The translations under genes and the position numbers were made by a program. The notes under the pieces are model-generated. The model saw only the letters and a program-made list of their open reading frames with translations, was not told the DNA's origin and did not search any database. 64,000 nt of DNA, taken from assembly GCA_020636315.1 (NCBI GenBank), contig JACJYA010000005.1:356193-420192 (forward strand). Reading direction: 5' to 3'. Positions 1-8,596 of this stretch are shown here, piece after piece (within the stretch, counting starts at the first letter, position 1; the number at the start of each line of letters is the position of its first letter). This DNA is from Lewinellaceae bacterium (GTDB lineage Bacteria > Bacteroidota > Bacteroidia > Chitinophagales > Saprospiraceae).

Positions 1-204
1 ATCCAATTGAGACAGGATCCAGCGGACTGCCGAATTAGTGTGCCCAGTATGAGCAAGGGTACTCGCCAGGTTCAGGACAGCTTCCTCATTGCTGGGCGGG
101 AAGTTTCTTCCTTTTTCCTCTACTCTACCTTCAGGCCGCCTTCCTGCCAATGATATTGGCCTGACATTTTCGCCTGTTTGAAAAGAGAAAGGAGGCGGCA
201 ATGC
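1..204 (-). CDS. Possible 3'-ward continuing ORF at left edge (partial)
   Basis: The minus strand is open from a stop at 207-205 to the window edge (68 codons), with no ATG. The distal part reads like protein (for example NEEAVLNLASTLAHTG followed by AVRWILSQLD), while the proximal 30 codons, rich in P and R, look less convincing. A plus-strand frame is also open here, to a TGA at 151-153. I do not recognise the product. It may be the body of a gene whose remainder lies left of the window, or non-coding DNA that happens to be open. Confidence 0.25.
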
Positions 205-231
205 CTAGGTGGGGTTCTAAACAACAAAATT

Positions 232-254
232 ATGGCACTTAAAATATTAACGGG
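232..254 (+). repeat. 23-bp direct repeat, copy 1 (encodes MALKILTGI start)
   Basis: ATGGCAcTTAAAATATTAACGGG-type sequence, 22 of 23 bases identical to the copy at 4849-4871. It coincides with the likely start codon of the DUF4838 gene and encodes MALKILTG. A short A-rich stretch just upstream (ACAAAAT-like) is partly shared too. The two copies bracket the pair of glycosidase-like genes. Confidence 0.75.
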
Positions 255-3200
255 TATCCTCCGGCCCAATCCGGCTCACCTGCAAGCGGGCCGGGCCAGG
301 ATATTTTTCGATCCGCATCACGCTACTGAAGATGCCATGGCTGCGGAAACAATGGAAACGGGTGCCGAAGGTAGCTTCACTGCCCGGCCCGGCCAGTTAG
401 TGGCCGTGAGGGATTTTGTAATCGAGGACAGGGACACTTTCTGGGGGCGCAGTGAGTCCGATTGGTTTCGGATTGATATTGAAGAATGGACTGTCGATCA
501 CCTGGTGGTGAGTTGGAGCTGTGAGCCGGGAGCCGCCATCCGGGAGATCTCTTACATGATCGTGGGAGAAGTCGCCGAGGTTGACCCGAGGGAGTTGGCC
601 GCCGGAGAAGTACTGCTGGCCAGTGGAGGCGAGGCACAAGTTGAGATCAAAGTGCTGGATGAAGAAACTCACCAGAAAGCAGCGGAAGAATTGAGAGATT
701 ATTTAAACAAAATAGCCGGGCCAGAAACATTTTCAATTACAACCGATGACCCCACCGGTCCTGCCATTTACCTGGGTGATCCCTCCCTGGTGGGCATTAC
801 CCGTTCTGAACTGGGGCCTGATGGCTTTGTGGTGGCGGCAAAGCCCCATGCTTCTGGTGCGAATGACCTGGTCATTGCAGGAGGCTCGGAGCTGGCTGCC
901 TACTACGGTGTGACGGCAGTTTTGGAAAGCCTTGGGTTTCGCTGGTACCTTCCAAATGAGATAGAATATGACGAATCTTCTTCTACGGGGCCCGGATTGG
1001 GTGAAAAATGGCCGGAGCCAAGCGATCCCGTGGTGCTGAGGCCCCCTTTACCGCGAAGCGGGCTGATCCACTGGCCCAGCTTTCACATCCGGGGGGTCAG
1101 AGATCAAAAAAGCTATAATGAAGACAGAGAAATAGCCATAGAAGAAGAGAAATGTTGGCACAAATGGGGGCGCCGCAATTTTCAAAATGTCCAGGAGAAA
1201 AGGGAGAAGAGAAGAATTCCCCGAGAATTTGGGATCAATGCCCGCTCGCATACCTGGATGAAACTGGCGAAAGATTACCAGGATGTGGTAGATATCCATC
1301 CGGTAACCATCCTGGAAATTGATGGAAGAGAAGCCCTCCACATCCGCATCGACCCATGGCAAATGAAAGATTGGGCAGAATCCGGTACCACCGATGGGAG
1401 TTGGGAAATCCCGGAGCCCATGACTACTTGGTGGGAGGGGTTTGGCGTTGAACTCGAAGAGATGGACAAAGTTAAATTATTAAAGGGTTGGGCTTTCAAA
1501 ACATGGAATCTATGCGCATGTTCCGAGGTACTCATCGAAGCCCTTGGTGAAGGTATTTATGTAGGCCTCACAGAAGACCCAGAGCTCAATGCCATACTCA
1601 TTATGCCGGAGGATAACGACCTGAACTGTGAATGCGAGCTGTGCAGAGCCGCAATGGAGGCCGAAGAACATCTGCCTTGGGAACAACGTCGTTCCGCCCG
1701 GGTACAGCACGTGGCCAACCGAACGGTTGACTACCTTTGGGATCATTACCCGGAATTCATGGAAAGCCACCCGGGTTTCTTGATCATTTCGGCCGCCTAC
1801 AACCTGTATCTTGCCCCGCCGCCCGACCCCACCTTTGCCCTTGCCCATAATTTAGGGATGATATTCATGCGGAACAGGGAGCATAATCATGCCCTGGATC
1901 ATTCCTCTAGTGATATCAATCGAGAGATCTATAATTACCGGTATCGCCAGTGGCTGGACAAGCTCGGGGGCAGAGGCGACAGGATGTTGCTTTACGAATA
2001 CTACAATAATCACCACTGGCTGGGCCTGCCATGGCCTGTCATTCACAGCCTGCGAAGAGACATTCGCCGTTTTTATGATGATGGCCTGCTGGGTCTTTGG
2101 TCGCAATATCAAGAAAATATGGCGCCTAATGGCCTCGTCTACTACATCGCCGCCCGCCTGCTCTGGGATGTGGAAGCCGATGTAGAGGAGCTAAAGGCAC
2201 AATACTGCACCGGCCTGTTCGGCCCTGAGGCAGGCAGCCATATGTTGGCCTATTACGAGGAATTGGAAGATGCCGCCCAGGCTTCCGGCCTGGAATTCGT
2301 AGGGGACAAAGACAGCTCCCCGAAATGGGAGATCATCCGCCTTTTCACTCCGGAACTTTTCAGCCGGCTGAATGGCCATTTGAATGAGGCTGGCGATAGC
2401 GAAGGGCTAGCCACTGAGCAACAAGAACGGATCGAAGGAATGAAAATCGGGATGCAATATGCCCGCTTGATGCTCTGCTGGATCCATGGCACCTGGTACC
2501 ACAAGAAGTGGGTTTGTGGGCCATTTGAAGCCGACGATGAGCCATCGGAAGAAGAAACAACTCCAGAGACAGAAGAACTAACGGAAGAAGAACAATGGTT
2601 GGCTGAAGACATTATAGCCTTTTCGGAATTTATATATGAGGGGGATATTCCACCGGAAGAAGAAGTCGAAGACGACGGGGGAGGGAAGCCAAAATACAGA
2701 GAATTAAAGGCTGAAATTGAAAGCCTGCTAACAGCAGGCTATCCCTGGATCCAAACGCAAAAATATATTGGCCAGATCCTGGGAGAGCATGGAAATCCCA
2801 ATATGGCCGCAGGCCATTCTGATTATTGGGTAACCACCAAACCGGAATGGCGGGCGGAAAGCCCGGCCGAAAGGCCGATGCAGGAAATACCAGAAGGAAG
2901 CAACCTGGCGCTTTGGATCTGTGGACTCGACTTCGACTGGGAAGAATTGGAAGAGATATATGACCGCGGAGAGCACTTATTGCGAATATATAATGTTGCA
3001 GAAGATCCTGATGAAGCGGGCTGGCGGGAAATCCTGCCAAGATGGGCCAAGCCGCTTCGAACTGAGTATAGTGGGAAAGCAGGAGTAATTATCCTTGACA
3101 ACATTTCATCGGACGATATTGGCTGTACCGGCCCGTGGGCAGTAGAAATAATCAATCAGCCGAATGAGGTAGGATTATCAGAAGAAAATGTAGCCAGGGC

Positions 3201-3459
3201 TAAGAAATCGTCAGAGATATTAGGAATCTGGCTATTGCCGGAAGAAAGTAGCTACACCATGCCCTCTGAACTTGAAGAGGCGGATGTAGCATTCAAAAGC
3301 AATGCCGTTTGTGCCTGGAATGAACGTGTAGAAACCAGCCTCGATTCTATTCGACAATCGGCAATTGCTTTTGTAGAGTTTCCTTATGATGGAAAAATCT
3401 GTAGTGACCGTGATTCAACCTATGGGCGGCAAGATGTTAAGGTGACAATTAGCCGGTGA
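232..3459 (+). CDS. DUF4838 domain-containing (alpha-glucuronidase-like) protein, no signal peptide
   Basis: Predicted 1075 aa. Residues ~145-245 resemble the N-terminal alpha/beta domain found ahead of DUF4838 and alpha-glucuronidases (EELRDYLNKIAG, then YYGVTAVLESLGFRWYLPNE). Residues ~330-720 carry the DUF4838 barrel-like core (INARSHTW, PEDNDLNCECELC, YEYYNNHHW). An E/D/T-rich low-complexity stretch near residue 770-795 precedes a C-terminal region I cannot assign. A carbohydrate-active role is inferred from the family; no catalytic residue is proven. The frame is open to a TTG at 178, but I chose the ATG at 232 because the repeat at 4849 preserves the same MA(L/F)KILTGI start. Unusually for the family in Bacteroidota there is no signal peptide or lipobox, so it should stay in the cytoplasm. 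It overlaps the next gene by 4 bp (GTGA), suggesting translational coupling. Confidence 0.75.
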   Translation: MALKILTGILRPNPAHLQAGRARIFFDPHHATEDAMAAETMETGAEGSFTARPGQLVAVRDFVIEDRDTFWGRSESDWFRIDIEEWTVDHLVVSWSCEPGAAIREISYMIVGEVAEVDPRELAAGEVLLASGGEAQVEIKVLDEETHQKAAEELRDYLNKIAGPETFSITTDDPTGPAIYLGDPSLVGITRSELGPDGFVVAAKPHASGANDLVIAGGSELAAYYGVTAVLESLGFRWYLPNEIEYDESSSTGPGLGEKWPEPSDPVVLRPPLPRSGLIHWPSFHIRGVRDQKSYNEDREIAIEEEKCWHKWGRRNFQNVQEKREKRRIPREFGINARSHTWMKLAKDYQDVVDIHPVTILEIDGREALHIRIDPWQMKDWAESGTTDGSWEIPEPMTTWWEGFGVELEEMDKVKLLKGWAFKTWNLCACSEVLIEALGEGIYVGLTEDPELNAILIMPEDNDLNCECELCRAAMEAEEHLPWEQRRSARVQHVANRTVDYLWDHYPEFMESHPGFLIISAAYNLYLAPPPDPTFALAHNLGMIFMRNREHNHALDHSSSDINREIYNYRYRQWLDKLGGRGDRMLLYEYYNNHHWLGLPWPVIHSLRRDIRRFYDDGLLGLWSQYQENMAPNGLVYYIAARLLWDVEADVEELKAQYCTGLFGPEAGSHMLAYYEELEDAAQASGLEFVGDKDSSPKWEIIRLFTPELFSRLNGHLNEAGDSEGLATEQQERIEGMKIGMQYARLMLCWIHGTWYHKKWVCGPFEADDEPSEEETTPETEELTEEEQWLAEDIIAFSEFIYEGDIPPEEEVEDDGGGKPKYRELKAEIESLLTAGYPWIQTQKYIGQILGEHGNPNMAAGHSDYWVTTKPEWRAESPAERPMQEIPEGSNLALWICGLDFDWEELEEIYDRGEHLLRIYNVAEDPDEAGWREILPRWAKPLRTEYSGKAGVIILDNISSDDIGCTGPWAVEIINQPNEVGLSEENVARAKKSSEILGIWLLPEESSYTMPSELEEADVAFKSNAVCAWNERVETSLDSIRQSAIAFVEFPYDGKICSDRDSTYGRQDVKVTISR

Positions 3460-4832
3460 AGTGCGTAAATGAATGGTCAAAACCTAACCTTATGGAAGCC
3501 ATCATCGATATTATCAAAAGGCTACTCGGCATTACCAGCAAGCCGTGCCACACGGTGGACAACCTTTTTATCCTGGGAGGATACGATGCCCGGCTGTCGA
3601 GTGATACAGATGAATGGGAAGGAGGGAAGATCGAGGACTTAGCCTACGACTACTTTACTATTGTTGGCCCTTACAACCCGTATTGCCCCGCTGAAGAGCC
3701 TGAATGCAATTGGCTGGACAATTGGATGGCCGAACACGTGGAAGAATGCTGTGAAAATAACATATGCTTAGCCTACACCATCGTGCCAAACAGAGACAAT
3801 GGCTTTCCAATAAGAAACACTGACCTGGCCGATGCCAGTGATGAAGACATGGAAGGTTGGATCAATGATGTAGAGGAACAGGCCCGGCGAGCACTAGATA
3901 ACCCTGATCTAAACGGCCGCATTGCCATTTGGTGTATGAAGCCGGAGGAAATGGCCCCTCCCCCGGACCGCATTCACGAAAGCCTGCTGGCCAGAATGTA
4001 CGAAAAGATCAAGGAGCTGGACCCCTTGGAACGCCCCATTATGATGTTTGAACCGCAGCACGCTCGCTTGACACGGTTGAAAGACCATATCCCTTATCAG
4101 GATATTCTTTCCGTTGCCATTTATCCTCATCACGCCGGTAATAGCCATAATCGCCTCCAGGTTAGAAATGCAATGGAGCGTATGATGCAGGCTATTGATG
4201 AAACCAGATCAACCGCTCTCCCCATTCCAACTTTGGAAATGTGGGATGCGAATGAACCGCCTGAAGGGGCACATCCGGGAGAAGCCTATCCCCTGGATCC
4301 GGTTGACATTCCCCGGTTTGTCACCCACGACGCTTTTTGCGCTTTCGCAAATGGAGCTAAAGGCTTTTTCATTTGGTCCATGTGGAGGCGGTCATTTTTT
4401 GGGGAAAACTATTCTACTTTTTACCATGCCTGGAGAGGAGTTTCCCACCAATTACACGATTGGAAATTGAAAGAGGTAATCCTCAAAGGGAATATCCTTG
4501 AAGGCATTGAAGCCGAGGTCACTACCGGAGAGGAAACGATTCGATTTCTTTGGGAGGCCACGGGAGCTGACGAAACTTACCCCTCCCTCAGCCAACGGGC
4601 ATGGGCCTACGCGTCAAATATTTACGTCCTTGTCGTCAGCAGTTCGGAGGAGCCTGTAGAATTTACGCTCAGCGGAATGCCAAATGGAACCTACGAGGAG
4701 CTTTTCACGGAAGTAAATTACACAACCAGCAGCGATGGAAGTTTAGCCCTTTCTCTGCCCGCGCTGGGCGTTTTGCTGCTCAAAGGGGGGAGCCGAGGTT
4801 GTTTGGGAGCGCTTTTGGGGCGATTATTTTAA
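3456..4832 (+). CDS. Glycoside-hydrolase-like TIM-barrel protein
   Basis: 458 aa from a GTG that overlaps the preceding stop as GTGA; an ATG at 3492 (start MEAIIDIIKRLLG) is the alternative. The middle looks like a (beta/alpha)8 barrel: repeated strand-like ends such as IAIWCMKPEEM, PIMMFEPQHA, DILSVAIYPHHAG, PIPTLEMWDANEP and GAKGFFIWSMW, with acidic residues where glycosidases carry their acid/base and nucleophile. The tail (VYVLVVSS..., then LPALGVLLLKGG) resembles the C-terminal beta-sandwich of many glycosidases. The specific family is not recognised. It has no signal peptide, like its partner, so the pair probably acts on an intracellular substrate or is exported by a non-Sec route. It is coupled to the DUF4838 gene and ends just before the second direct repeat. 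Confidence 0.65.
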   Translation: MKCVNEWSKPNLMEAIIDIIKRLLGITSKPCHTVDNLFILGGYDARLSSDTDEWEGGKIEDLAYDYFTIVGPYNPYCPAEEPECNWLDNWMAEHVEECCENNICLAYTIVPNRDNGFPIRNTDLADASDEDMEGWINDVEEQARRALDNPDLNGRIAIWCMKPEEMAPPPDRIHESLLARMYEKIKELDPLERPIMMFEPQHARLTRLKDHIPYQDILSVAIYPHHAGNSHNRLQVRNAMERMMQAIDETRSTALPIPTLEMWDANEPPEGAHPGEAYPLDPVDIPRFVTHDAFCAFANGAKGFFIWSMWRRSFFGENYSTFYHAWRGVSHQLHDWKLKEVILKGNILEGIEAEVTTGEETIRFLWEATGADETYPSLSQRAWAYASNIYVLVVSSSEEPVEFTLSGMPNGTYEELFTEVNYTTSSDGSLALSLPALGVLLLKGGSRGCLGALLGRLF

Positions 4833-4848
4833 CGGAAAAAAACACAAA

Positions 4849-4871
4849 ATGGCATTTAAAATATTAACGGG
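4849..4871 (+). repeat. 23-bp direct repeat, copy 2
   Basis: Differs from 232-254 at one base. Translated, it begins a 17-codon ORF (4849-4902) starting MAFKILTGI and ending in TGA, so it looks like a truncated second copy of the 5' end of the DUF4838 gene or of a related gene. Confidence 0.75.
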
Positions 4872-4924
4872 CATAAAATCTAATGCCACCCTTCAGAAAT
4901 GAGAATTATCATCCTGAAGCCTCC

Positions 4925-6970
4925 TCAGAAAGATCTCAGGGAAGGTAAATAGTGAACCGAAAGGAGCGAAATGTTGTCGGGGCAAACCAATCCTCCCGGC
5001 GCCTGGCTTAGCAGCAATTTGCGCGATTCAAAATCCCATATTCTCAAAACGCACTCCTGATCAAGGGCCACCAGCCATTTACCGTTCGCAGAAATGCCAA
5101 TGAAGTCCATGGCCGGCGCATTAGCGCCCGTTTTATATTCGCCAACCAATACCGGCACCCGGCGGGAAATATTCCACCGGATCAAGCGTGGGGCCTGTTC
5201 CGCCGTAGTATCGGTGGCAACCACAAAAGATTTTTGCTCTTTCGAGGGATGGAATATCATGGACTGCCCCCCTTTTTCAAGCACCAGCCGGCTTTTGGGG
5301 ATACCGCGGGAACCATCCAGAAAGAATAAGTCCACCCTGCCGGACTGAAACTGGAGGAGGCCGAAGGTATTGGAAGGGTCAACCTGTATGTCAAACACAG
5401 CATTAACTTCCTTTGTGACATCGCAGTGTGAGACGGCGCTCAACTCTTCAGATCTTCTAATCCCTTTATCGCCTCCAACTTTCCCTACCCATACGCAACC
5501 CGACGCACTACCAGCTATAAAAAAGGTGTCTTGCCGCCGCCTTCCATGTACCAGGAACCCGCCGGCAGTCGAAGCCGCCGTCTTGGTTCCAATGAGCATG
5601 TAGCTTTCTTCCTCCAGGCAACGGCCCTCTGAAGTGTATAAGTCGAGGTAGAACGCCCTGGCAACCATGATCTTATCCTCACCCACAAATCCGGCATACT
5701 CCAGGCGATAGTTCCCGGTCCTTCTGTCACAACCCTGAAGCTGTTTCAGCTCCAGGGTCTTGTTGTCTAAAACGTACACTTCTCCCCTTAATTCCTGGGA
5801 ATAGGGCTCTTCTCCTCGCTCTGTAATCACCAAGACCCGGTTGCCATCCCGGCTCAGCCGGGTGAAACGCTGGCCTTTCGATACCTGGGCCGTATTGGAC
5901 CAACCTCCCGACCGTTCCATGATCTTTTCCTCGGCTGCGATTCTCCGGCGCTCGATCAATACCTCGTGCACGGCGTTCAACGCTTCGGCGGTTTCGTCGG
6001 ATTTCCGCTTTTGATAGGCCTCGAAGGCCGATGCAGCAGCCGTAAAGGGATCCGCATACTGAAACCGATAAGCCTGGGCAACCTGCCGGAGGGATGCCTG
6101 CTCAATACGCCGTTCTGCTTCCGCCTCTGTCTCTTTCTTCCGTTGTTCCGCCAGAAGCTCTTGTTCCTTTGCCAGTACCTGAGCATCTATCACACTATCT
6201 CTCGCTTTTTTTAACGCCGCCAGCCTGTCTTCGGCAATCTTTGTTTGTTTTTCCGCGACCCCCTTTCTTTCTTCCGCCAAAGCAGTCTGCTCCTCTGCAA
6301 CTATTCTTTGCGCTTGTTCCGCCTTTGCATTTTCGTTCGACAACCAGGCAAGCCCCAACGTGGCCGACAATAGGACAAGAAGCGCAGCAATAGCTGAGTT
6401 CCTCAGGCGAACCGCTTTTTTCTGCAACCGAATGTCTTCTCCGATCAGGTCATTCACCGCTATTCCGCGAATGGCCGCAGCCAGGCCGGCTGCTTTTTTC
6501 TTGAAATCGGGATTGCGCACAGAAAGGTCCTCTCCGGTTTTTGCTGCCCGAAAATCCATATAGAGCGGCTCCATTAGGAATTGGCCCGCCAGATTAGGAG
6601 GAATGGCGTTGGTTTTCTCCCAATCGAAATCATTTTGGGCTTCGTTCCAGATGATCTCTCCTTCGGTAAGCCCGATTAAAATGGTATCGGCAGATTTATT
6701 CTGGAGCCAAAAGTCCACTTCCTTTTGCACCCAGGGAGAAGTTGCCGCCACCGGGGAGGCCAGCAAGACCAGATATCCGGATTCTCCCAGCGCCTTCTCA
6801 ATCGTACCCCAAAGATGAGGGGTAGCCGAAAGGCTGGTTTCATCGCGGAACACATTGAGCGCCCGAACCTTAAAAAGCGGTTTGGCCAGTTGTTGAAGAG
6901 CTCTCTGAAGAGCCGGCGCCAACTGCCCATCAGCAGCGTGGGAGTAAGAAATGAAGGCGTGGTATCTCAT
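4925..6970 (-). CDS. TIR domain, transmembrane, coiled-coil, beta-propeller protein
   Basis: 681 aa from the ATG at 6970, where the TIR motif MRYHAFISYSHAADG begins; the open frame extends to 7078, but that extension looks untranslated. Residues 1-140 are a TIR domain. SPWVQKEVDFW places Glu84 where TIR NADases such as SARM1 keep their catalytic Glu. Residues ~160-190 (AAIRGIAVNDLIGED) are typical of the bacterial TIR/WD40 family. One TM helix lies at ~190-210 and an Ala/Glu/Lys-rich coiled coil at ~212-310. The rest is a WD40-like propeller ending LRIWDFESRKLL. Such proteins are presumed signalling or defence factors in which the propeller senses and the TIR acts on NAD+; that function is inferred. 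It is convergent with the DUF4838 pair, and no known defence partner is adjacent. Confidence 0.8.
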   Translation of the reverse strand: MRYHAFISYSHAADGQLAPALQRALQQLAKPLFKVRALNVFRDETSLSATPHLWGTIEKALGESGYLVLLASPVAATSPWVQKEVDFWLQNKSADTILIGLTEGEIIWNEAQNDFDWEKTNAIPPNLAGQFLMEPLYMDFRAAKTGEDLSVRNPDFKKKAAGLAAAIRGIAVNDLIGEDIRLQKKAVRLRNSAIAALLVLLSATLGLAWLSNENAKAEQAQRIVAEEQTALAEERKGVAEKQTKIAEDRLAALKKARDSVIDAQVLAKEQELLAEQRKKETEAEAERRIEQASLRQVAQAYRFQYADPFTAAASAFEAYQKRKSDETAEALNAVHEVLIERRRIAAEEKIMERSGGWSNTAQVSKGQRFTRLSRDGNRVLVITERGEEPYSQELRGEVYVLDNKTLELKQLQGCDRRTGNYRLEYAGFVGEDKIMVARAFYLDLYTSEGRCLEEESYMLIGTKTAASTAGGFLVHGRRRQDTFFIAGSASGCVWVGKVGGDKGIRRSEELSAVSHCDVTKEVNAVFDIQVDPSNTFGLLQFQSGRVDLFFLDGSRGIPKSRLVLEKGGQSMIFHPSKEQKSFVVATDTTAEQAPRLIRWNISRRVPVLVGEYKTGANAPAMDFIGISANGKWLVALDQECVLRIWDFESRKLLLSQAPGGLVCPDNISLLSVHYLPSLRSF

Positions 6971-7020
6971 TTGGGGTATGGGGTTTGATAGTGGGCATCC
7001 TTTGGGACTGTTCATAGTTC

Positions 7021-7054
7021 CTGGTTTCTGGGTTCCTGGTTCCCTGGAAACCAG
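7021..7054. repeat. Short inverted repeat upstream of TIR gene
   Basis: CTGGTTTC (7021-7028) pairs with GAAACCAG (7047-7054). It sits ~50 bp upstream of the chosen TIR start and within an array of GGTTCCTGG-like words. It could be an operator or a terminator of the upstream MFS gene, but there is no T-run. Role unknown. Confidence 0.4.
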
Positions 7055-7196
7055 CGGGTTAGCGTAAGGCAGACACACTTATTTGAACTATCCCCATCCT
7101 TTGGACGGGGTAAATGAAGCTGCCCATACTAATTTTTATGCCTTTTTCTCAAATTGTCAATGACGGTTATCATTATGCCACCATGAACCCACCCCC

Positions 7197-8498
7197 TCAC
7201 CCTCTCACCCCTTCCCCCCGTCTTATCCTAACCGACAACAAGATCAGCAACCCCGCAATAAAAAAGCTCCCCATAACCAGCAGGCTGATCCGCATGCTGC
7301 CGGTGAGCTGCTCGACAAACCCAAAGGAGAAGGTGCCGATAATGATGGCTGTCTTTTCCAGCACGTCATAAAAGCTGAAATAGGAGGTAGGGTCTTTGGT
7401 CTCTTCGGGGATGAGCTTGGAGTAGGTGGAGCGGGAAAGCGACTGAATGCCGCCCATGACCAGCCCTACGGCGGCGGCGATGGCATAGAACTGCCATTTG
7501 GCCTGGACGAAATACCCCACCAGGCAGATGGCCACCCAGATAATGAGCATGGTGAGGAGGGCCAGCTTGTTGCCCTTCCATTCGGAAAGGCGGGCGAAGG
7601 AAACGGCGCCGACGATGGCGACCAGTTGCAGAATGAGCACCACCCCGATCAGCTCGGCCGTCCCGAAATGCAGCTCCTTTTCAGCGAAAGTGGCGGCGAG
7701 GAACAACACCGTCTGCACTCCCGCGCTGTAACAGAAGAAGGAAAACAGGAAATTTTTGGTGTTCTTCTGATGTTTGACGGCCCGCCAGACCTTTCGGAGT
7801 TCCTGAGCCCCCCTCATCAACAAATCGGGCGTGGCTTTCTGCTTCTCATCGGAGGGCAGCCGGCTGAAGGGGATGAGGGCGAAGCCGATCCACCACAGGC
7901 CGACGGTCAGGAAGGCAAAGCGGGTAGCCGCGCCCTTATCCGGAAAGCCGAAGGTCTCGTAGAAAATGATCATCGTCAGGTTGAAAACCAGGAGTATGAC
8001 ACTACCGATATAGCCGAAGGAAAACCCCCGGGCGCTCACCCGGTCGTACTGGTCTTCCGTCACGATCACCGGCAGGAAGGCATTGTAAAAGACGAGGCCG
8101 CCGGCAAAGCCGATCATGGATAACATGAAGCCCGCCGTGCCCACCGCCAGTTGGTCCATGCCCTTGAAAAAGTAAAGGGACAGGCAGGCTGCCGACCCCA
8201 GGACGGTAAAGAATTTCAGGAAGAACTTCCGGCGCCCGCCGTAGTCGGCAATCCCCGAAAGCAGGGGGGAGAATATGGCGATCAGGAAATAAGACCCCGA
8301 AATGGCATAGGCGTAGAGCGAACTGTTGGACATCTCCAGCCCGAAAACGCTCACCCTTTCATCGGTTACGGCAACGAAATATCCCGGGAAAATAGCGGCG
8401 GTGATCACCAGGGCGAAGGCCGAGTTGGCCCAGTCGAAGAAAGCCCAGCCGTTGATCACTTTGGGGTCGTTCAGCCGGAAGTTGTTGGTTTGGCTCAT
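7197..8498 (-). CDS. UMF1-family MFS transporter (Atg22-like)
   Basis: 433 aa integral membrane protein with about twelve hydrophobic segments. The N-terminus, KVINGWAFFDWANSAFALVI, is the hallmark of the UMF1/Atg22-like family of the major facilitator superfamily, followed by the GIADYGGRRKFFL loop-2/3 signature and, in the second half, GGIQSLSRSTYSKLIPEE, also characteristic of this family. Length matches family norms (~430 aa). Bacterial members have no settled substrate; eukaryotic Atg22 exports amino acids from the vacuole. It lies 98 bp downstream of the protoporphyrinogen oxidase gene on the same strand and may be co-transcribed with it. Confidence 0.9.
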   Translation of the reverse strand: MSQTNNFRLNDPKVINGWAFFDWANSAFALVITAAIFPGYFVAVTDERVSVFGLEMSNSSLYAYAISGSYFLIAIFSPLLSGIADYGGRRKFFLKFFTVLGSAACLSLYFFKGMDQLAVGTAGFMLSMIGFAGGLVFYNAFLPVIVTEDQYDRVSARGFSFGYIGSVILLVFNLTMIIFYETFGFPDKGAATRFAFLTVGLWWIGFALIPFSRLPSDEKQKATPDLLMRGAQELRKVWRAVKHQKNTKNFLFSFFCYSAGVQTVLFLAATFAEKELHFGTAELIGVVLILQLVAIVGAVSFARLSEWKGNKLALLTMLIIWVAICLVGYFVQAKWQFYAIAAAVGLVMGGIQSLSRSTYSKLIPEETKDPTSYFSFYDVLEKTAIIIGTFSFGFVEQLTGSMRISLLVMGSFFIAGLLILLSVRIRRGEGVRG

Positions 8499-8596
8499 GT
8501 TTTGGTGTTCCGTTTCATGGTCAGTGCGTAAGATAGGGAAATTAGGTGGAAGGCACTTTCAAACTGCATTCTACCTGGATAATAAATCTGTCCGCT

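Noticed and set aside
232..4871. Transposon bounded by target-site duplication
   Set aside because: Repeat is 23 bp, coding at one end, and no transposase or terminal inverted repeats were seen.
7021..7054. Inverted repeat as TIR-gene terminator
   Set aside because: It lies upstream of the gene and has no T-run; kept only as a minor repeat.
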